Source: Gemmobacter sp. 24YEA27 (GTDB taxonomy: Bacteria > Pseudomonadota > Alphaproteobacteria > Rhodobacterales > Rhodobacteraceae). From it: DNA of 64,000 bases. Under the pieces are notes generated by a model. The model was given only the letters and a program-made list of their open reading frames with translations. It was not told where the DNA came from and did not search any database. Below, one piece after another: positions 9,277-20,579 of this stretch. Every line of letters begins with the position of its first letter. Within the stretch, counting starts at the first letter, position 1. Position numbers and translations under genes: made by a program. The stretch is taken from contig NZ_JASJPW010000001.1 of the NCBI RefSeq assembly GCF_030052995.1, forward strand, positions 2,098,001 to 2,162,000, in the 5' to 3' direction.

Positions 9277-10665
9277 TAGCAGAGTTATCTGCGAGGCCTG
9301 CCTTAAAATCTGAGTGACGTTGCCGGCTTGCATGCGGCATCAGACCGATCCGGGCGGCGGTGTATTGAAGATCCTGATCCGCCCCGAGCCGCCTGCGGCG
9401 GGCGCGTCGAAGCGGAGGCGATGAGGGCGCTGTTCTGTCAGTGCCGTGTAGCCGCGACCGGCGCGGGCTTTTCGCAGCGGATCTGAAAAGCGAAGGCGCC
9501 TTCTGTTCGGGTCCGGTGGCGAAGGCAATTGTCAGACCGCAGCGAAATCCTGCGCCCGACGCGGCCAAAGGGGGCGGCATGGTTGATCAGGATGTGTTCC
9601 ACCTGGCCGTGAGCTGTCACTGCCTTGCCAGCCCTTGCCCTTCCAAACCTCATTTCCATGGGCGCCAGAGGCGTACGCCAGTCGCCATGCAGCTCGACGG
9701 TCCGGACCACTTCGCGCAGGCTGAACCGATAGGCCGGGTAAGCCGCGATCCACTGCCAGGGCCCCGGCGGAACCGTGTTCTCGCCCGAAACGGACAGCTC
9801 GTCCCACCTTTGCACTTCGACATAGCGCCCGACCAAGCAATCCGCGCCGCTCCGATCCTCAGGGCGGGGCTTGCACGGAAACGTGCCCAGAGCAGGCCTG
9901 CCCGTTTCAGGCCAGTGCATTGCCGCCTCCAATGGACCGGCGGCCCCAGATCCACCCCAGGGATGCAGGGGCCAAGGTGCTCGTGCAGAGTGTCGGGCGT
10001 GACCTTGGCACTCGTCAGTTCGCCGGCGGTATGCACCACCGAACTGTTCTCCATGCTCATCCGGCGCAAGGGCTACGCCCTCTCCCTCAGGCACAGCAAA
10101 CGGATCGTAAAGGCTTTCGGCAAGGCAAAAGCCATTGCAGGTGCTGCTCAACTGCCTTTCTCGGCGTCTAATGCGCAAGAGCTCGCATCTGCATGCCGCT
10201 GGCCGCAGGAAATATGGCCAGACTGCAGCAACTGCTCGCAGCATAAACGGAAGGTAGCGTTTCGTGCAGGCCAAACCCGGCAGCCGGGGCACATGAGCGG
10301 TCGGAGGTTCTGATACAGTATAAAACAACCTGCTCAGCGCCGGACTGAAACAGCTGCCTGTCAGGTCGCCTGTAACATGAAGAAGACCCCACGCGGAGGA
10401 TATTATATCATATATTCAGTGCCTTATATGTCTATCTCGTCTGGTGGCGCGGGAAACCGAGGTTTACGCTTATTGCTGTATGAACAGGCTTCCAACCGGT
10501 GCATGCAGAGCTTCCTGTGCGCATTGTTTCGGCTAAAGAGGTGCGGCCGTCAGCCTTCCTGTGCCATGACTTGCGCCACAGATCCGAAGCTGATGGTGCA
10601 AAACGCATTTTTATCGCAATCGGGGCTTTCCCTGCCGGTGGGAAACCGCTATCTGACTGCCAGTT
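9277..10665. other. Gene-poor stretch, no supported gene
   Basis: About 1.4 kb in which open frames exist on both strands, the longest about 290 codons, but none shows a family motif, a convincing ribosome-binding site or a plausible protein composition (they are rich in Arg, Pro and Cys). The last 300 bases before the tRNA contain AT-rich patches (for example TATTATATCATATATTC near 10400) unlike their surroundings. Together with the integrase stub beyond the tRNA, this looks like eroded accessory DNA. Confidence 0.6.
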
Positions 10666-10742
10666 CGGGGCGTAGCGCAGTCTGGTAGCGCGACGGTTTT
10701 GGGTACCGTAGGTCGGGAGTTCGAATCTCTCCGCCCCGACCA
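10666..10742 (+). tRNA. tRNA-Pro (anticodon TGG)
   Basis: A full cloverleaf can be drawn. The acceptor stem is CGGGGCG/CGCCCCG, the D arm is GCGCAGTCTGGTAGCGC, and the anticodon stem ACGGT/ACCGT has loop TTTGGGT, giving anticodon TGG. The T arm contains GGTTCGAATC-like GAGTTCGAATCTC. The discriminator base is A and CCA is encoded. The anticodon reads CCA proline codons and, by wobble, others of the CCN box. An integrase fragment lies just downstream, as expected if this gene served as an integration site. Confidence 0.97.
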
Positions 10743-10778
10743 GCATTCAACGGATTTCAGGATAGTCCGTTTTGCAGT

Positions 10779-11075
10779 TCATTTTGCAAAACTGTTCTCT
10801 ATCTTTTCCATGCGGCCCCCGGCTACTTCTCGATTGCGTCTGCATTTCGGGCAATAGAGCTGCATATCTGGCGATGACTTCGGCCGCTTGCTTGATAGAG
10901 CCGCGAGGTATTCTGGCGGCCCCTCTGAATAAACCATTCGGTCATTCCAGAACGGGGTAGCGCCGCGCCCTCTCGAAGCAGAGTGGTATTCGCGAACCTT
11001 CCCGTCTGCCAGCTTGGCTCGGGTTCGGTTAATGCCTTTCAACGTGATTTTGGAGATTTTCGCCGAACCAGTCAT
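10779..11075 (-). pseudogene. Tyrosine recombinase (phage integrase) N-terminal remnant
   Basis: The first 60 or so codons read as the N-terminus of the phage/island integrases common in Rhodobacterales: ITLKGINRTRAKLADG, then VREYHSASRGRG and a FW...EGPPEYLAAL segment. After that the family pattern stops; the frame continues with unrelated Cys/Arg-rich residues to a total of 98. There is no catalytic domain (no R, HxxR or Y boxes). It reads towards tRNA-Pro and stops 37 bp from it. This is probably the leftover end of an element once inserted at the tRNA. Family assignment is from recognised N-terminal pattern only. Confidence 0.6.
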
Positions 11076-11206
11076 CTACTGCGGTTTCTGCTGGTACAAT
11101 GTGGGTGATCAAGGCGGGAGCGACAAACGCAATTACGATGTGGGTCTGTACCGCTATCTTGCCATGCTTATCCGCCAGCTTCACACTGCGTGGCAGTTGC
11201 GCTTCC

Positions 11207-11573
11207 GTGAAGGTTCTTAGTTTCCCCACGGTGACGGGCTGGGGTGCCGATGTGCCCGGCGCTGCCCGCGCGCAAGCCCTGATCGCGGTCTGGCAGCCGC
11301 CGGAAGACCCGGAAACCATCCTGATATCCTTTTCTGGACCAGACCGCATCGATGCGGTGATCGAAGATGATCCACGGGCCGCACCCTCGGTGCCTGGGCT
11401 GACCCTCGCCCCCCCCTGACGCGCAGGAGGCGCCTTTGACTGATCTACCCCCTCCCGATCGCGGCCTGATCGCCACCATTTACCAGCTCATGGGCGGGGC
11501 GGCGACTGCGCTTCTGGCGCCATGTTCGAGCCGGGGCATGCACCATGCCTGTTTGGGAAGGATGCCTCGCTGA
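11207..11573 (+). pseudogene. Two short phage-like reading frames, truncated
   Basis: Two consecutive same-strand frames. The first (GTG 11207 to TGA 11419) ends DDPRAAPSVPGLTLAPP. The second (TTG 11436 to TGA 11573) has a perfect AGGAGG five bases upstream and begins LTDLPPPDRGLIATIYQLMG, with a hydrophobic GGAATALLA segment before it turns into unrelated sequence. The spacing and strong ribosome-binding site look like a real compact gene pair of phage type (a holin-like position is possible), cut short. I do not recognise the family with confidence. Confidence 0.3.
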
Positions 11574-11714
11574 CCAAGGCCGATGCGATCTGGCCGCCGA
11601 CCAGGCCGAGTGGGTCATTAACGTCGATGTCATGCACGAGCCGGCGCTGGTCGCGCGCGCGCCATCGCTGTCTCCCCGGCCCATCCCCGGATGTCCGGGC
11701 CGGGGGCAGACGTC

Positions 11715-14887
<3,173 letters not shown>

Positions 14888-14906
<19 letters not shown>

Positions 14907-15325
14907 TCCATCCCCCAGAATAGATCAAGCCCGCGCCGGACGCGGGCGATGTCGGTTTCCGTGCCGGCCAGCTCGAAGCTGTAGAGAACCGGCACACTGC
15001 ATTTACTGGCGATAACCCGGCCCGCAAGAGCGTAGGTCTGGCCGAAATTTCGGTTGCCCCCGGCGATCACACCGCGCAGACCGGCGCGCCGGTCGGGGTC
15101 ATTGAGAAAGCGGATCACCTGTTTCGGGACCGCGCCGCGCCCCTCGCCATCGGCGAATGTCGGGCAGATCAGAACGAAATCCCCGCCCGGATCCGGCATA
15201 GGATCCTGCGGGGATATTGGGATACGCAGCGCCGTGCCATAGCGGCCGGCGCTGATCTCTTCTAAGCGCATGACGAAACGCAGGGTATTGCCCGAGGCAG
15301 ATGAGAAAAAGACGAGCCCGGGCAC
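14888..15325 (-). CDS. nrdI: Flavodoxin-like NrdI protein
   Basis: A small flavoprotein that supplies the oxidant for building the manganese-tyrosyl cofactor in NrdF. The family opening [17 protein letters not shown] (FMN phosphate loop) is followed by [11 protein letters not shown] and [18 protein letters not shown], the second flavin loop. No ATG precedes this region. The GTG at 15325 has AGGGG seven bases upstream and gives 145 residues. A TTG at 15331 is too close to that site, and an upstream frame to 15382 would run into nrdH. It begins 11 bp after nrdH and overlaps nrdE. Confidence 0.92.
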
Positions 15326-15336
15326 GGACAAACCCC

Positions 15337-15561
15337 TCAGCTGGCGAGGCGGCCGATCATATCGGGACGAAAGCCCGCCCAATGCGCGTCACCGGCGATG
15401 ACGACAGGGGCCTGGCGATAGCCGAGCGCCACAACGCGGTTCATCGCATCGGCATCTTCGGTCAGATCGATAATGGAATAGGACAAGCCTTTGGCATCGA
15501 GCGCACGGGTGGTTGCGGTGCACTGAACGCATGCGGGTTTGGAGTAAACGGTGATGGTCAT
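15337..15561 (-). CDS. nrdH: Glutaredoxin-like electron donor NrdH
   Basis: The dithiol protein that reduces NrdE, itself reduced by thioredoxin reductase. The 74 residues match NrdH in full: MTITVYSKPACVQCTATTRA with the CVQC redox pair at residues 11-14, a DADAMNRVVALGYRQAPVV segment carrying the cis-Pro, and the HWAGFRPDMI ending typical of NrdH rather than general glutaredoxins. AAGGATC precedes the ATG. It is the first gene of nrdHIEF; the putative promoter lies about 270 bp upstream, leaving a long leader. Confidence 0.96.
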   Translation of the reverse strand: MTITVYSKPACVQCTATTRALDAKGLSYSIIDLTEDADAMNRVVALGYRQAPVVIAGDAHWAGFRPDMIGRLAS

Positions 15562-15821
15562 TGCCTGATCCTTCTACTGTCCCATGTGGCTGCGGTTCGC
15601 TGAGAAACGGCCAGCGGAAAGCCTCCGCCGGGTGATGTCCTCGCGCCCGTCGCACGGTTTTGTTGCCTTCACTTTGCCCTGGGATCCTGCCGCGGCTATG
15701 GTCTTCCCGGAGGTTTCCCCCCGGAGTTTCCCCTGGCCGTTCCTGCCGCTGGCTGCGCCCGGAAATGCCCGGTTTTCCCCGGATTTCGGACGCGTCGCAG
15801 GCTGCAGGTTTGCTCCCGGAA
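15562..15821 (-). other. Long leader of the nrd operon
   Basis: About 250 bp between the predicted promoter and nrdH. A 95-codon frame on the minus strand (15861 to 15574) crosses it, but its start codon lies inside the promoter and NrdR site, it has no ribosome-binding site and no recognisable domain, so I do not call it. No riboswitch class was recognised here. Confidence 0.4.
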
Positions 15822-15868
15822 CATCTGCATATTGATCCCTGATTTGCTCTGCTGTCAACATCTTGTGT
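15822..15868 (-). promoter_or_regulatory. nrd operon promoter with tandem NrdR-box-like sites
   Basis: On the minus strand a TTGACA (15858 to 15853) is followed, after 17 bases, by TCAATA (15835 to 15830), a plausible -35/-10 pair. Each hexamer lies in a 16-bp stretch resembling the NrdR consensus ACACwAtATaTwGtgT. Site 15853-15868 (TGTCAACATCTTGTGT on +) matches 12 of 16, and site 15822-15837 (CATCTGCATATTGATC) about 8 of 16, best in its core. The starts are 31 bp apart, the usual three-turn NrdR spacing. NrdR normally represses nrd operons when dNTPs are plentiful. Confidence 0.55.
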
Positions 15869-16207
15869 TATTGAAATGCTACCCGTGACGGGAACGACTC
15901 AGAGTTGAAAAGCCGCTGAAATCAGAGGAAATCGTTGCTTTGCCGGGCGCGCGGGGGGAAATGTGTGCCTCTAAACCCACAGACTCGGGCTGCACAAAAT
16001 TTCGCCTTGCACAATATCCAGGAGCAGGGGCGGCCCCTGATCGTGCCGCGTCGTGGACAGAATGGTGCACATCTCTGGGGATAAGCCGGTTGACCCAGGG
16101 GAAGGCAATGCAGGCGCCGGTCGCGCCCGCCGGGTCGTCACCAGATTGATTCGAAGGCGGCAGGGCCGGGGGCAGGAGCCGGGGGGCAGTTCCTGGTTCG
16201 CGGTGTT
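15869..16207. other. Intergenic stretch, nothing recognised
   Basis: About 340 bp between the nrd promoter and the 3' end of the thioesterase gene. Short open frames are present but carry no motif or ribosome-binding site. One TGGGGATAA near 16076 resembles a DnaA box with one mismatch, but a single weak site is not evidence of an origin. Confidence 0.4.
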
Positions 16208-16666
16208 TCAGGCAGCCGGAGCGGCCGGGGGTGCGGACGCGGGGGCGGGCGGGATGGAATAGGTCATATTCGCCCGCGCCACCGGATCCTCGACCCCGTC
16301 CGAGAAGATCAGCGCATCCGCCACCGCCAGCACGCGCCCAAGTTTCAAAAGCCGCACATCGCAGTAAAGCCCGCGCCCGGCGGCCGGCTTGCGCATGAAA
16401 TCGATGGAACATCCCGTGGTGACCGCCAGCGCCACCGGCCCGATCCTCGACAGGATGGCAAGGTAGACCGCCACATCGGCAAGAGCGAACATCGTGGGGC
16501 CGGATACAGTGCCACCCGGGCGCAGATGGCGCTCGGCCACTTGCAGCCGCAACCGGATGCCCTGATCGGTTACGGCATCGACGGTGAAATCCGCTGCCAC
16601 CTGGCCGAAATCGCGGGTGACAAAGTCGTTCAGCGCGGCTCTGTCCATCAGGATCGGTTTCGCCAT
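16208..16666 (-). CDS. PaaI-family hotdog-fold thioesterase
   Basis: A protein of 152 residues likely to hydrolyse an acyl-CoA thioester. The hotdog-fold pattern of the PaaI group is visible: LRPGGTVSGPTMFALADVAVY (the central helix with its Asp), then TTGCSIDFMRKPAAG and a strand with VADALIFSDG. The real substrate cannot be told. The Met at 16666 has GGGAGAA upstream; a 22-residue extension to 16732 is Arg-rich and unlikely. The Ala/Pro-rich tail is variable in this family. It follows the glycine betaine monooxygenase genes on the same strand but 105 bp away. Confidence 0.82.
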   Translation of the reverse strand: MAKPILMDRAALNDFVTRDFGQVAADFTVDAVTDQGIRLRLQVAERHLRPGGTVSGPTMFALADVAVYLAILSRIGPVALAVTTGCSIDFMRKPAAGRGLYCDVRLLKLGRVLAVADALIFSDGVEDPVARANMTYSIPPAPASAPPAAPAA

Positions 16667-16771
16667 CGGTGTTCTCCCATATCTGCGCGCGGTGACCGGC
16701 GGGGAGAGTACCCGTCTCAGACGCACCGGCAAGGCTGCCGATGCGTTATTTTCTGTGAGGCCGCGCGGCTC

Positions 16772-17863
16772 TCAGACCTCGACCGAGATCCTGCCCATCG
16801 GGTTCGAGCAACAGGCGAGGATCCAGCCCTCGGCAATCTCGTCATCCGAAATGCCGCCATTATGGACCATATGCACATCGCCTGCGGTCTTTTTCACCTT
16901 GCAGGTGCCGCAAAGGCCGAAGGTACAGCCCGAGGGGATGTTCAGCCCGGCGCGTTTCGCCACCGCGAGCACGGTATCGGTCTCGGAACAGGGCGCGGTC
17001 ACGTTTGAGGCGGCGAAGGTGATCTGCGCACCGGCCTCGGAATCGGGGATCACATCGTCGATCACCGGGGCGTCGGCTTCCGTCGACACCGGCGCGCCGA
17101 AGCTTTCCTGATGGTAATGTTCCATATCGAAGCCGAGCGAGACCAGCATGTCGCGCACCGCCTGCATGAACGGCTCCGGCCCGCAGCAAAACACCTCGCG
17201 CTCCAGATAATCCGGCGCCATCAGCCCAAGCATGATCTGGCTCAGCCGGCCCTGATAGCCGGTCCAGGTCTGGAACGGGTCGCTTTCCTCGACGGTAAAG
17301 CGCAGCTTCAGCCCCGGCACACGGTCTGCAAACCCTTCGAGCCGCTTGCGCAACAGGATTTCGGATGGCCGCTTTGCCGCATGGACGAAGACGATATCGG
17401 GCATCTCGCCCGAATCCCAGGCCCAGGTGGTCATCGACATCATCGGCGTGATGCCCGATCCGGCCGAGATAAAGAGATGCTTCTTTGCCGGATGCCGGTG
17501 CGAGCTGAAGATCCCCGCCGGGCCATAAGCCTTGATCTTCATCCCCGGCTTCAGGTGATCAAGCATCCAGCGCGTGCCGACAGACGTCGCCTGGGCTTTC
17601 ACCGTGACCGAGATCGACAGTGGCCGCGATGGCGAAGACGAGATCGTATAGGTGCGCTGGACATTGCCCCTGGCGCCTTTTTTCGGATCAACCGGCAGGT
17701 CGAGCGTCACGAACTGGCCCGGCTGATAGTCGAACCAGGCCCCCGAGGGCGCGCGGAAGGTGAAGGTGGCGGTATCCGGCGTCTCGGGCACGACCATGGC
17801 GCATTCAAGATGCTCTGCATCATCCCAGGGCTTCACAGACCAGTTAAGTTGTTGCTTTCCCAT
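16772..17863 (-). CDS. gbcB: Glycine betaine monooxygenase, reductase component
   Basis: Passes electrons from NAD(P)H through FAD and a plant-type [2Fe-2S] centre to the Rieske partner. The 363 residues run as a FAD-binding domain (RTYTISSSPS near residue 71), an NAD-binding domain (ISAGSGITPMMSM near residue 132; FCCGPEPFMQAV near 222), and a C-terminal ferredoxin domain with the ligands in SGCTFGLCGTCKVKK plus a late Cys in ILACCSNP. It lies 2 bp after the Rieske gene. The pair matches GbcAB-type enzymes that turn glycine betaine into dimethylglycine; stachydrine demethylase is a related alternative. Confidence 0.85.
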   Translation of the reverse strand: MGKQQLNWSVKPWDDAEHLECAMVVPETPDTATFTFRAPSGAWFDYQPGQFVTLDLPVDPKKGARGNVQRTYTISSSPSRPLSISVTVKAQATSVGTRWMLDHLKPGMKIKAYGPAGIFSSHRHPAKKHLFISAGSGITPMMSMTTWAWDSGEMPDIVFVHAAKRPSEILLRKRLEGFADRVPGLKLRFTVEESDPFQTWTGYQGRLSQIMLGLMAPDYLEREVFCCGPEPFMQAVRDMLVSLGFDMEHYHQESFGAPVSTEADAPVIDDVIPDSEAGAQITFAASNVTAPCSETDTVLAVAKRAGLNIPSGCTFGLCGTCKVKKTAGDVHMVHNGGISDDEIAEGWILACCSNPMGRISVEV

Positions 17864-17865
17864 TT

Positions 17866-19116
17866 TTATTCCGCCGCCAGTGCCGGGCCGGTGCCGGAAA
17901 CGGGGCCAAGGCGTTCCGTCATGATGCCGGCATACCAGTCGATGAATTGCATCACCCCTTCTTCCTGGATCGGGGAATAGGGCCCGGGCTCATAGGCGGG
18001 AGAGAGAATGCCCTTCTGGTTTTCCTCGACCACCTGGCGGTCTTCGTCATTGGTGTTGAGCCAGACGCGGGTGAGGGTTTCGAGATCATAGTCGACGCCC
18101 TCGACCGCATCCTTATGGACCAGCCAGTTCGTGGTCACTTGCGTCTCGGTCGGGCTGATCGGCAGGATGCGGAAGACGATGGCGTGATCGCCGAGGAAAT
18201 GGTTCCAGCTGTTCGGGTAGTGGAAGAACAGAAGGCTGCCGGCATCGTTGAAGGGCATGGTGCCCATGCGTTTCGCCACCGCCGCCTTAGTCGACATCGT
18301 ATAGCTTTCGGCGCCGTTCAGCAGGGGGATGCGGGCGAGCCGCCATTGCATCTGCGGGTGGTTGGTGAAGCGCGAGGGCAGGCCGGCCGCCTCGCAGCGC
18401 TTCCAGTGTTCGATAATGTCGGGCGAGGCCGAATCAGGCCCCTCCATCGCCGTCATACGCGGGTTGTCGGAATAGGTCCGGCACAAAGACGGGTGCGCGC
18501 CGCCGCAATGATAACATTCGCGGTTGTTCTCGATCACCAGTTTCCAGTTGCCGTTTTCGACGATGGTCGAGCTGAAAGCGACCTTTGCATCGGCAAGGCC
18601 CGAGGGGGCCAGATACGACATCAGCTTCGGCGCGAGGTCGGAAATGGGAGGGGGCACTTCGGCGAGACAGATGAAAACCATGCCGCCAAGATCGACACAG
18701 TGCACCTTCTTCAGCCCGAACTTCGAAGGGTCGAAATCCTCGCCCATATCGCGGGCGAAAATAAGCTTGCCCTCGAGGTCATAGGTCCATTGGTGATAGG
18801 GGCAGACAAGGTTCGTCGTCGCGCCATTGGTCTTCGCGCAAAGCCGCTGACCGCGATGGCGGCAGACATTGTGGAACGCGCGGATGCGATTGTCTTTGCC
18901 CTTGATGATCACCACCGGATAGGCGCCGATCTGCAGCGTGGCAAAGGCGCCGGGTTTCTCCAGCTCGCAGCCCGGAATGGCAAAGAGCCATTCACGATAC
19001 AAAATATGTTGAAGATCGGCCTCCAACACCCCGGGATCACAATATAAATCGCGCTCTAAGGCATAGCCGCTCCGGCGTGCCAGCAGGCGGGAAAGGGTTT
19101 CGGACTGGCTCAGCAT
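17866..19116 (-). CDS. gbcA: Glycine betaine monooxygenase, Rieske oxygenase component
   Basis: The catalytic subunit that demethylates a quaternary amine, releasing formaldehyde. The 416 residues hold an N-terminal Rieske domain with ligands in CRHRGQRLC and CPYHQWTYDLEGK (residues about 88-113), and a mononuclear iron domain with NNRECYHCGGAHPSL giving the two His of the 2-His-1-carboxylate site. The early ERDLYCDPGVLEADLQHIL segment is typical of the GbcA/choline-monooxygenase branch rather than aromatic-ring dioxygenases. It is the first gene of a two-gene operon, and its long upstream region contains an 18-bp palindrome that could be a regulator site. Confidence 0.87.
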   Translation of the reverse strand: MLSQSETLSRLLARRSGYALERDLYCDPGVLEADLQHILYREWLFAIPGCELEKPGAFATLQIGAYPVVIIKGKDNRIRAFHNVCRHRGQRLCAKTNGATTNLVCPYHQWTYDLEGKLIFARDMGEDFDPSKFGLKKVHCVDLGGMVFICLAEVPPPISDLAPKLMSYLAPSGLADAKVAFSSTIVENGNWKLVIENNRECYHCGGAHPSLCRTYSDNPRMTAMEGPDSASPDIIEHWKRCEAAGLPSRFTNHPQMQWRLARIPLLNGAESYTMSTKAAVAKRMGTMPFNDAGSLLFFHYPNSWNHFLGDHAIVFRILPISPTETQVTTNWLVHKDAVEGVDYDLETLTRVWLNTNDEDRQVVEENQKGILSPAYEPGPYSPIQEEGVMQFIDWYAGIMTERLGPVSGTGPALAAE

Positions 19117-19484
19117 TTGCTGTCCTTCGCGTTAGCCCGGGCGGGTCGCACGGGCAGGTTTGACGTGCGATGGACAACAGGCGGCGAAGGGCCCGCGCGG
19201 GGATGGACCCGCGAGCCGGTTGCCGCTTCGCCGCCCACCGCGGCTCGACATCTCGTGCAAGGCTGGTTTCCGGGCTTGGCGAGCGGTCTTTTCAACCCTG
19301 GTCGCGACACCTTCCCGGGCTCCTCCGCCCAGTGGTCCTTGTCGCGCCTCTCAGCCTCTACCGTTGCGGGGGCAGCGCCGGCTTTGGCCCCTTGCGGGAC
19401 CGCACCGGCTTCCCAATTCTCCGCTGTCGCCAGCGGCACCTTGCGAGGCTGAATTGATCACAGTGCGGCGGGCGGGATTGTCTG
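19117..19484. other. Intergenic region upstream of gbcA, no gene supported
   Basis: About 370 bp between the divergent gbcA and thi operons. Open frames of about 100 codons occur on both strands, but their products are low-complexity Pro/Arg/Ala and lack motifs. The region must hold the gbcA promoter; I could not place it with confidence. Confidence 0.45.
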
Positions 19485-19502
19485 TTTGCGACATGTCGCA
19501 AA
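19485..19502. promoter_or_regulatory. 18-bp perfect palindrome, candidate operator
   Basis: TTTGCGACATGTCGCAAA is its own reverse complement. It is flanked by a second, wider inverted pair, GTCTGTT (19480-19486) and AACAGAC (19507-19513). It lies about 370 bp upstream of gbcA and about 100 bp upstream of the TPP riboswitch. A homodimeric regulator site is the simplest reading. Which operon it serves, and which protein binds it, cannot be told from here. Confidence 0.5.
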
Positions 19503-19605
19503 GCGGAACAGACAGCGGCCCCGTAAGCAGCCTCATTCGCGCAGAAAGCGGGATTTTGCCGGTTGCCAAACGAAAATGCTCCGCTTAACGATTGGGCAAC
19601 TTACT

Positions 19606-19691
19606 CGTTGGGGTGTCCCGGGAAACCGGGGCTGAGAGGCCGCAAGGCTAACCCATCGAACCTGATCCGGTTCATACCGGCGGAGGGAACG
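19606..19691 (+). ncRNA. TPP riboswitch (THI element)
   Basis: All conserved blocks of the THI element are in order: a closing CGTT/AACG pair, GGGGTGTC, the CTGAGAGG bulge that recognises the pyrimidine, then CGAACCTGATCCGGTTCATACCGGCGGAGGGAACG with the pyrophosphate-binding helix. Thiamine diphosphate binding normally turns off translation or transcription of the genes below, here the ten-gene thi operon beginning 84 bp downstream. Confidence 0.96.
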
Positions 19692-19775
19692 GGTGGTCTG
19701 ATCGTGTCTCTGGCGGCCCGTTGTGGCCTGCCCGGGCATCAGTGTCCCCAAATCTTTTCGCCGGTCATTGGGGGC

Positions 19776-20579
19776 ATGATGACGGCGATAGCTTTGACCA
19801 TAGCGGGGTCCGATTCCGGCGGCGGCGCGGGGATTCAGGCCGATCTTAAAAGTTTCGCGGCAATGCGCGTCTATGGCGCCAGCGTGATCACTGCGATCAC
19901 GGCCCAGAACACAAGGGCGGTGACCGCGGTGATGGCCCTGCCGGCGCGGCTGGTTCGGGCGCAGCTGGAGGCGGTGTTCGATGATCTTGCCGTGGGTGCG
20001 GTGAAGATCGGGATGCTGGGCGATCCGGAACTGGTCGCGACCGTGGCGGCGGCGCTGAAAGGGCGCGATCTGGCCCTGGTGGTTGATCCGGTGATGGTGG
20101 CGAAATCCGGTGACCGGTTGCTCGCGGCCGAGGCTGTCGCAGCACTGCGCGAGGCGCTTTTGCCGCTCGCGACGGTTTTGACCCCGAACCTGCCCGAAGC
20201 GGCAGATCTACTGGGCGAGGCCCCGGCCAGCAGCCATGAGGCGCAGGAAGCGCAGGGGCGCGCGCTCCTGTCGCTCGGGCCGGCCTGGGTGTTGATGAAA
20301 GGCGGTCATGCCGGGGGGGAAGAGTGTCGCGATCTGCTGATCGGCCCTGTATCCCATGTGTTCACGGCAGAACGCCAGCAGACCAAAAATACGCATGGCA
20401 CAGGATGCAGCTATGCCGCAGCGATTGCGGCCGGGCTGGCGCAGGGGATGGCTGTCCCCGATGCGGTGGCGCGGGCGCATCGCTGGCTCCAGGGGGCGAT
20501 CCGGGCGGCGGATGCGCTGCAAATCGGTTCCGGCCATGGGCCGGTGCATCATTTCCACGCGCTCTGGCCGCAATCATGA
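19776..20579 (+). CDS. thiD: HMP/HMP-phosphate kinase
   Basis: Phosphorylates hydroxymethylpyrimidine twice to HMP-PP, the pyrimidine half of thiamine. The 267 residues show the family opening [22 protein letters not shown], the [16 protein letters not shown] segment, a [14 protein letters not shown] block and the anion-hole [15 protein letters not shown] near residue 210. Two adjacent ATGs (19776, 19779) follow a GGGGG stretch; a longer frame back to 19563 would cover the riboswitch and is rejected. The stop overlaps thiO in an ATGA. Without thiC in this operon the pyrimidine must come from salvage or from a gene elsewhere. Confidence 0.95.
   Translation: MMTAIALTIAGSDSGGGAGIQADLKSFAAMRVYGASVITAITAQNTRAVTAVMALPARLVRAQLEAVFDDLAVGAVKIGMLGDPELVATVAAALKGRDLALVVDPVMVAKSGDRLLAAEAVAALREALLPLATVLTPNLPEAADLLGEAPASSHEAQEAQGRALLSLGPAWVLMKGGHAGGEECRDLLIGPVSHVFTAERQQTKNTHGTGCSYAAAIAAGLAQGMAVPDAVARAHRWLQGAIRAADALQIGSGHGPVHHFHALWPQS

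Noticed and set aside
9438..10328. A 296-codon minus-strand frame and a 290-codon plus-strand frame over the same DNA
   Set aside because: Neither has a domain, a ribosome-binding site or normal composition; long random frames are common at this GC content.
10432..10746. A 104-codon minus-strand frame across tRNA-Pro
   Set aside because: It is the reverse complement of the tRNA and its flank, a well-known false gene of the MLVGAERFELPTYG type.
15574..15861. A 95-codon frame upstream of nrdH
   Set aside because: Its start is inside the predicted promoter and NrdR site, there is no ribosome-binding site, and no family is recognised.
16070..16090. A DnaA-box-like TGGGGATAA, considered as part of an origin
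   Set aside because: There is only one site with a mismatch, and no cluster, AT-rich unwinding element or dnaA/parAB neighbourhood.
19110..19439. A 109-codon frame upstream of gbcA
   Set aside because: It has low-complexity composition and no start signals, and overlaps other random frames in the region.
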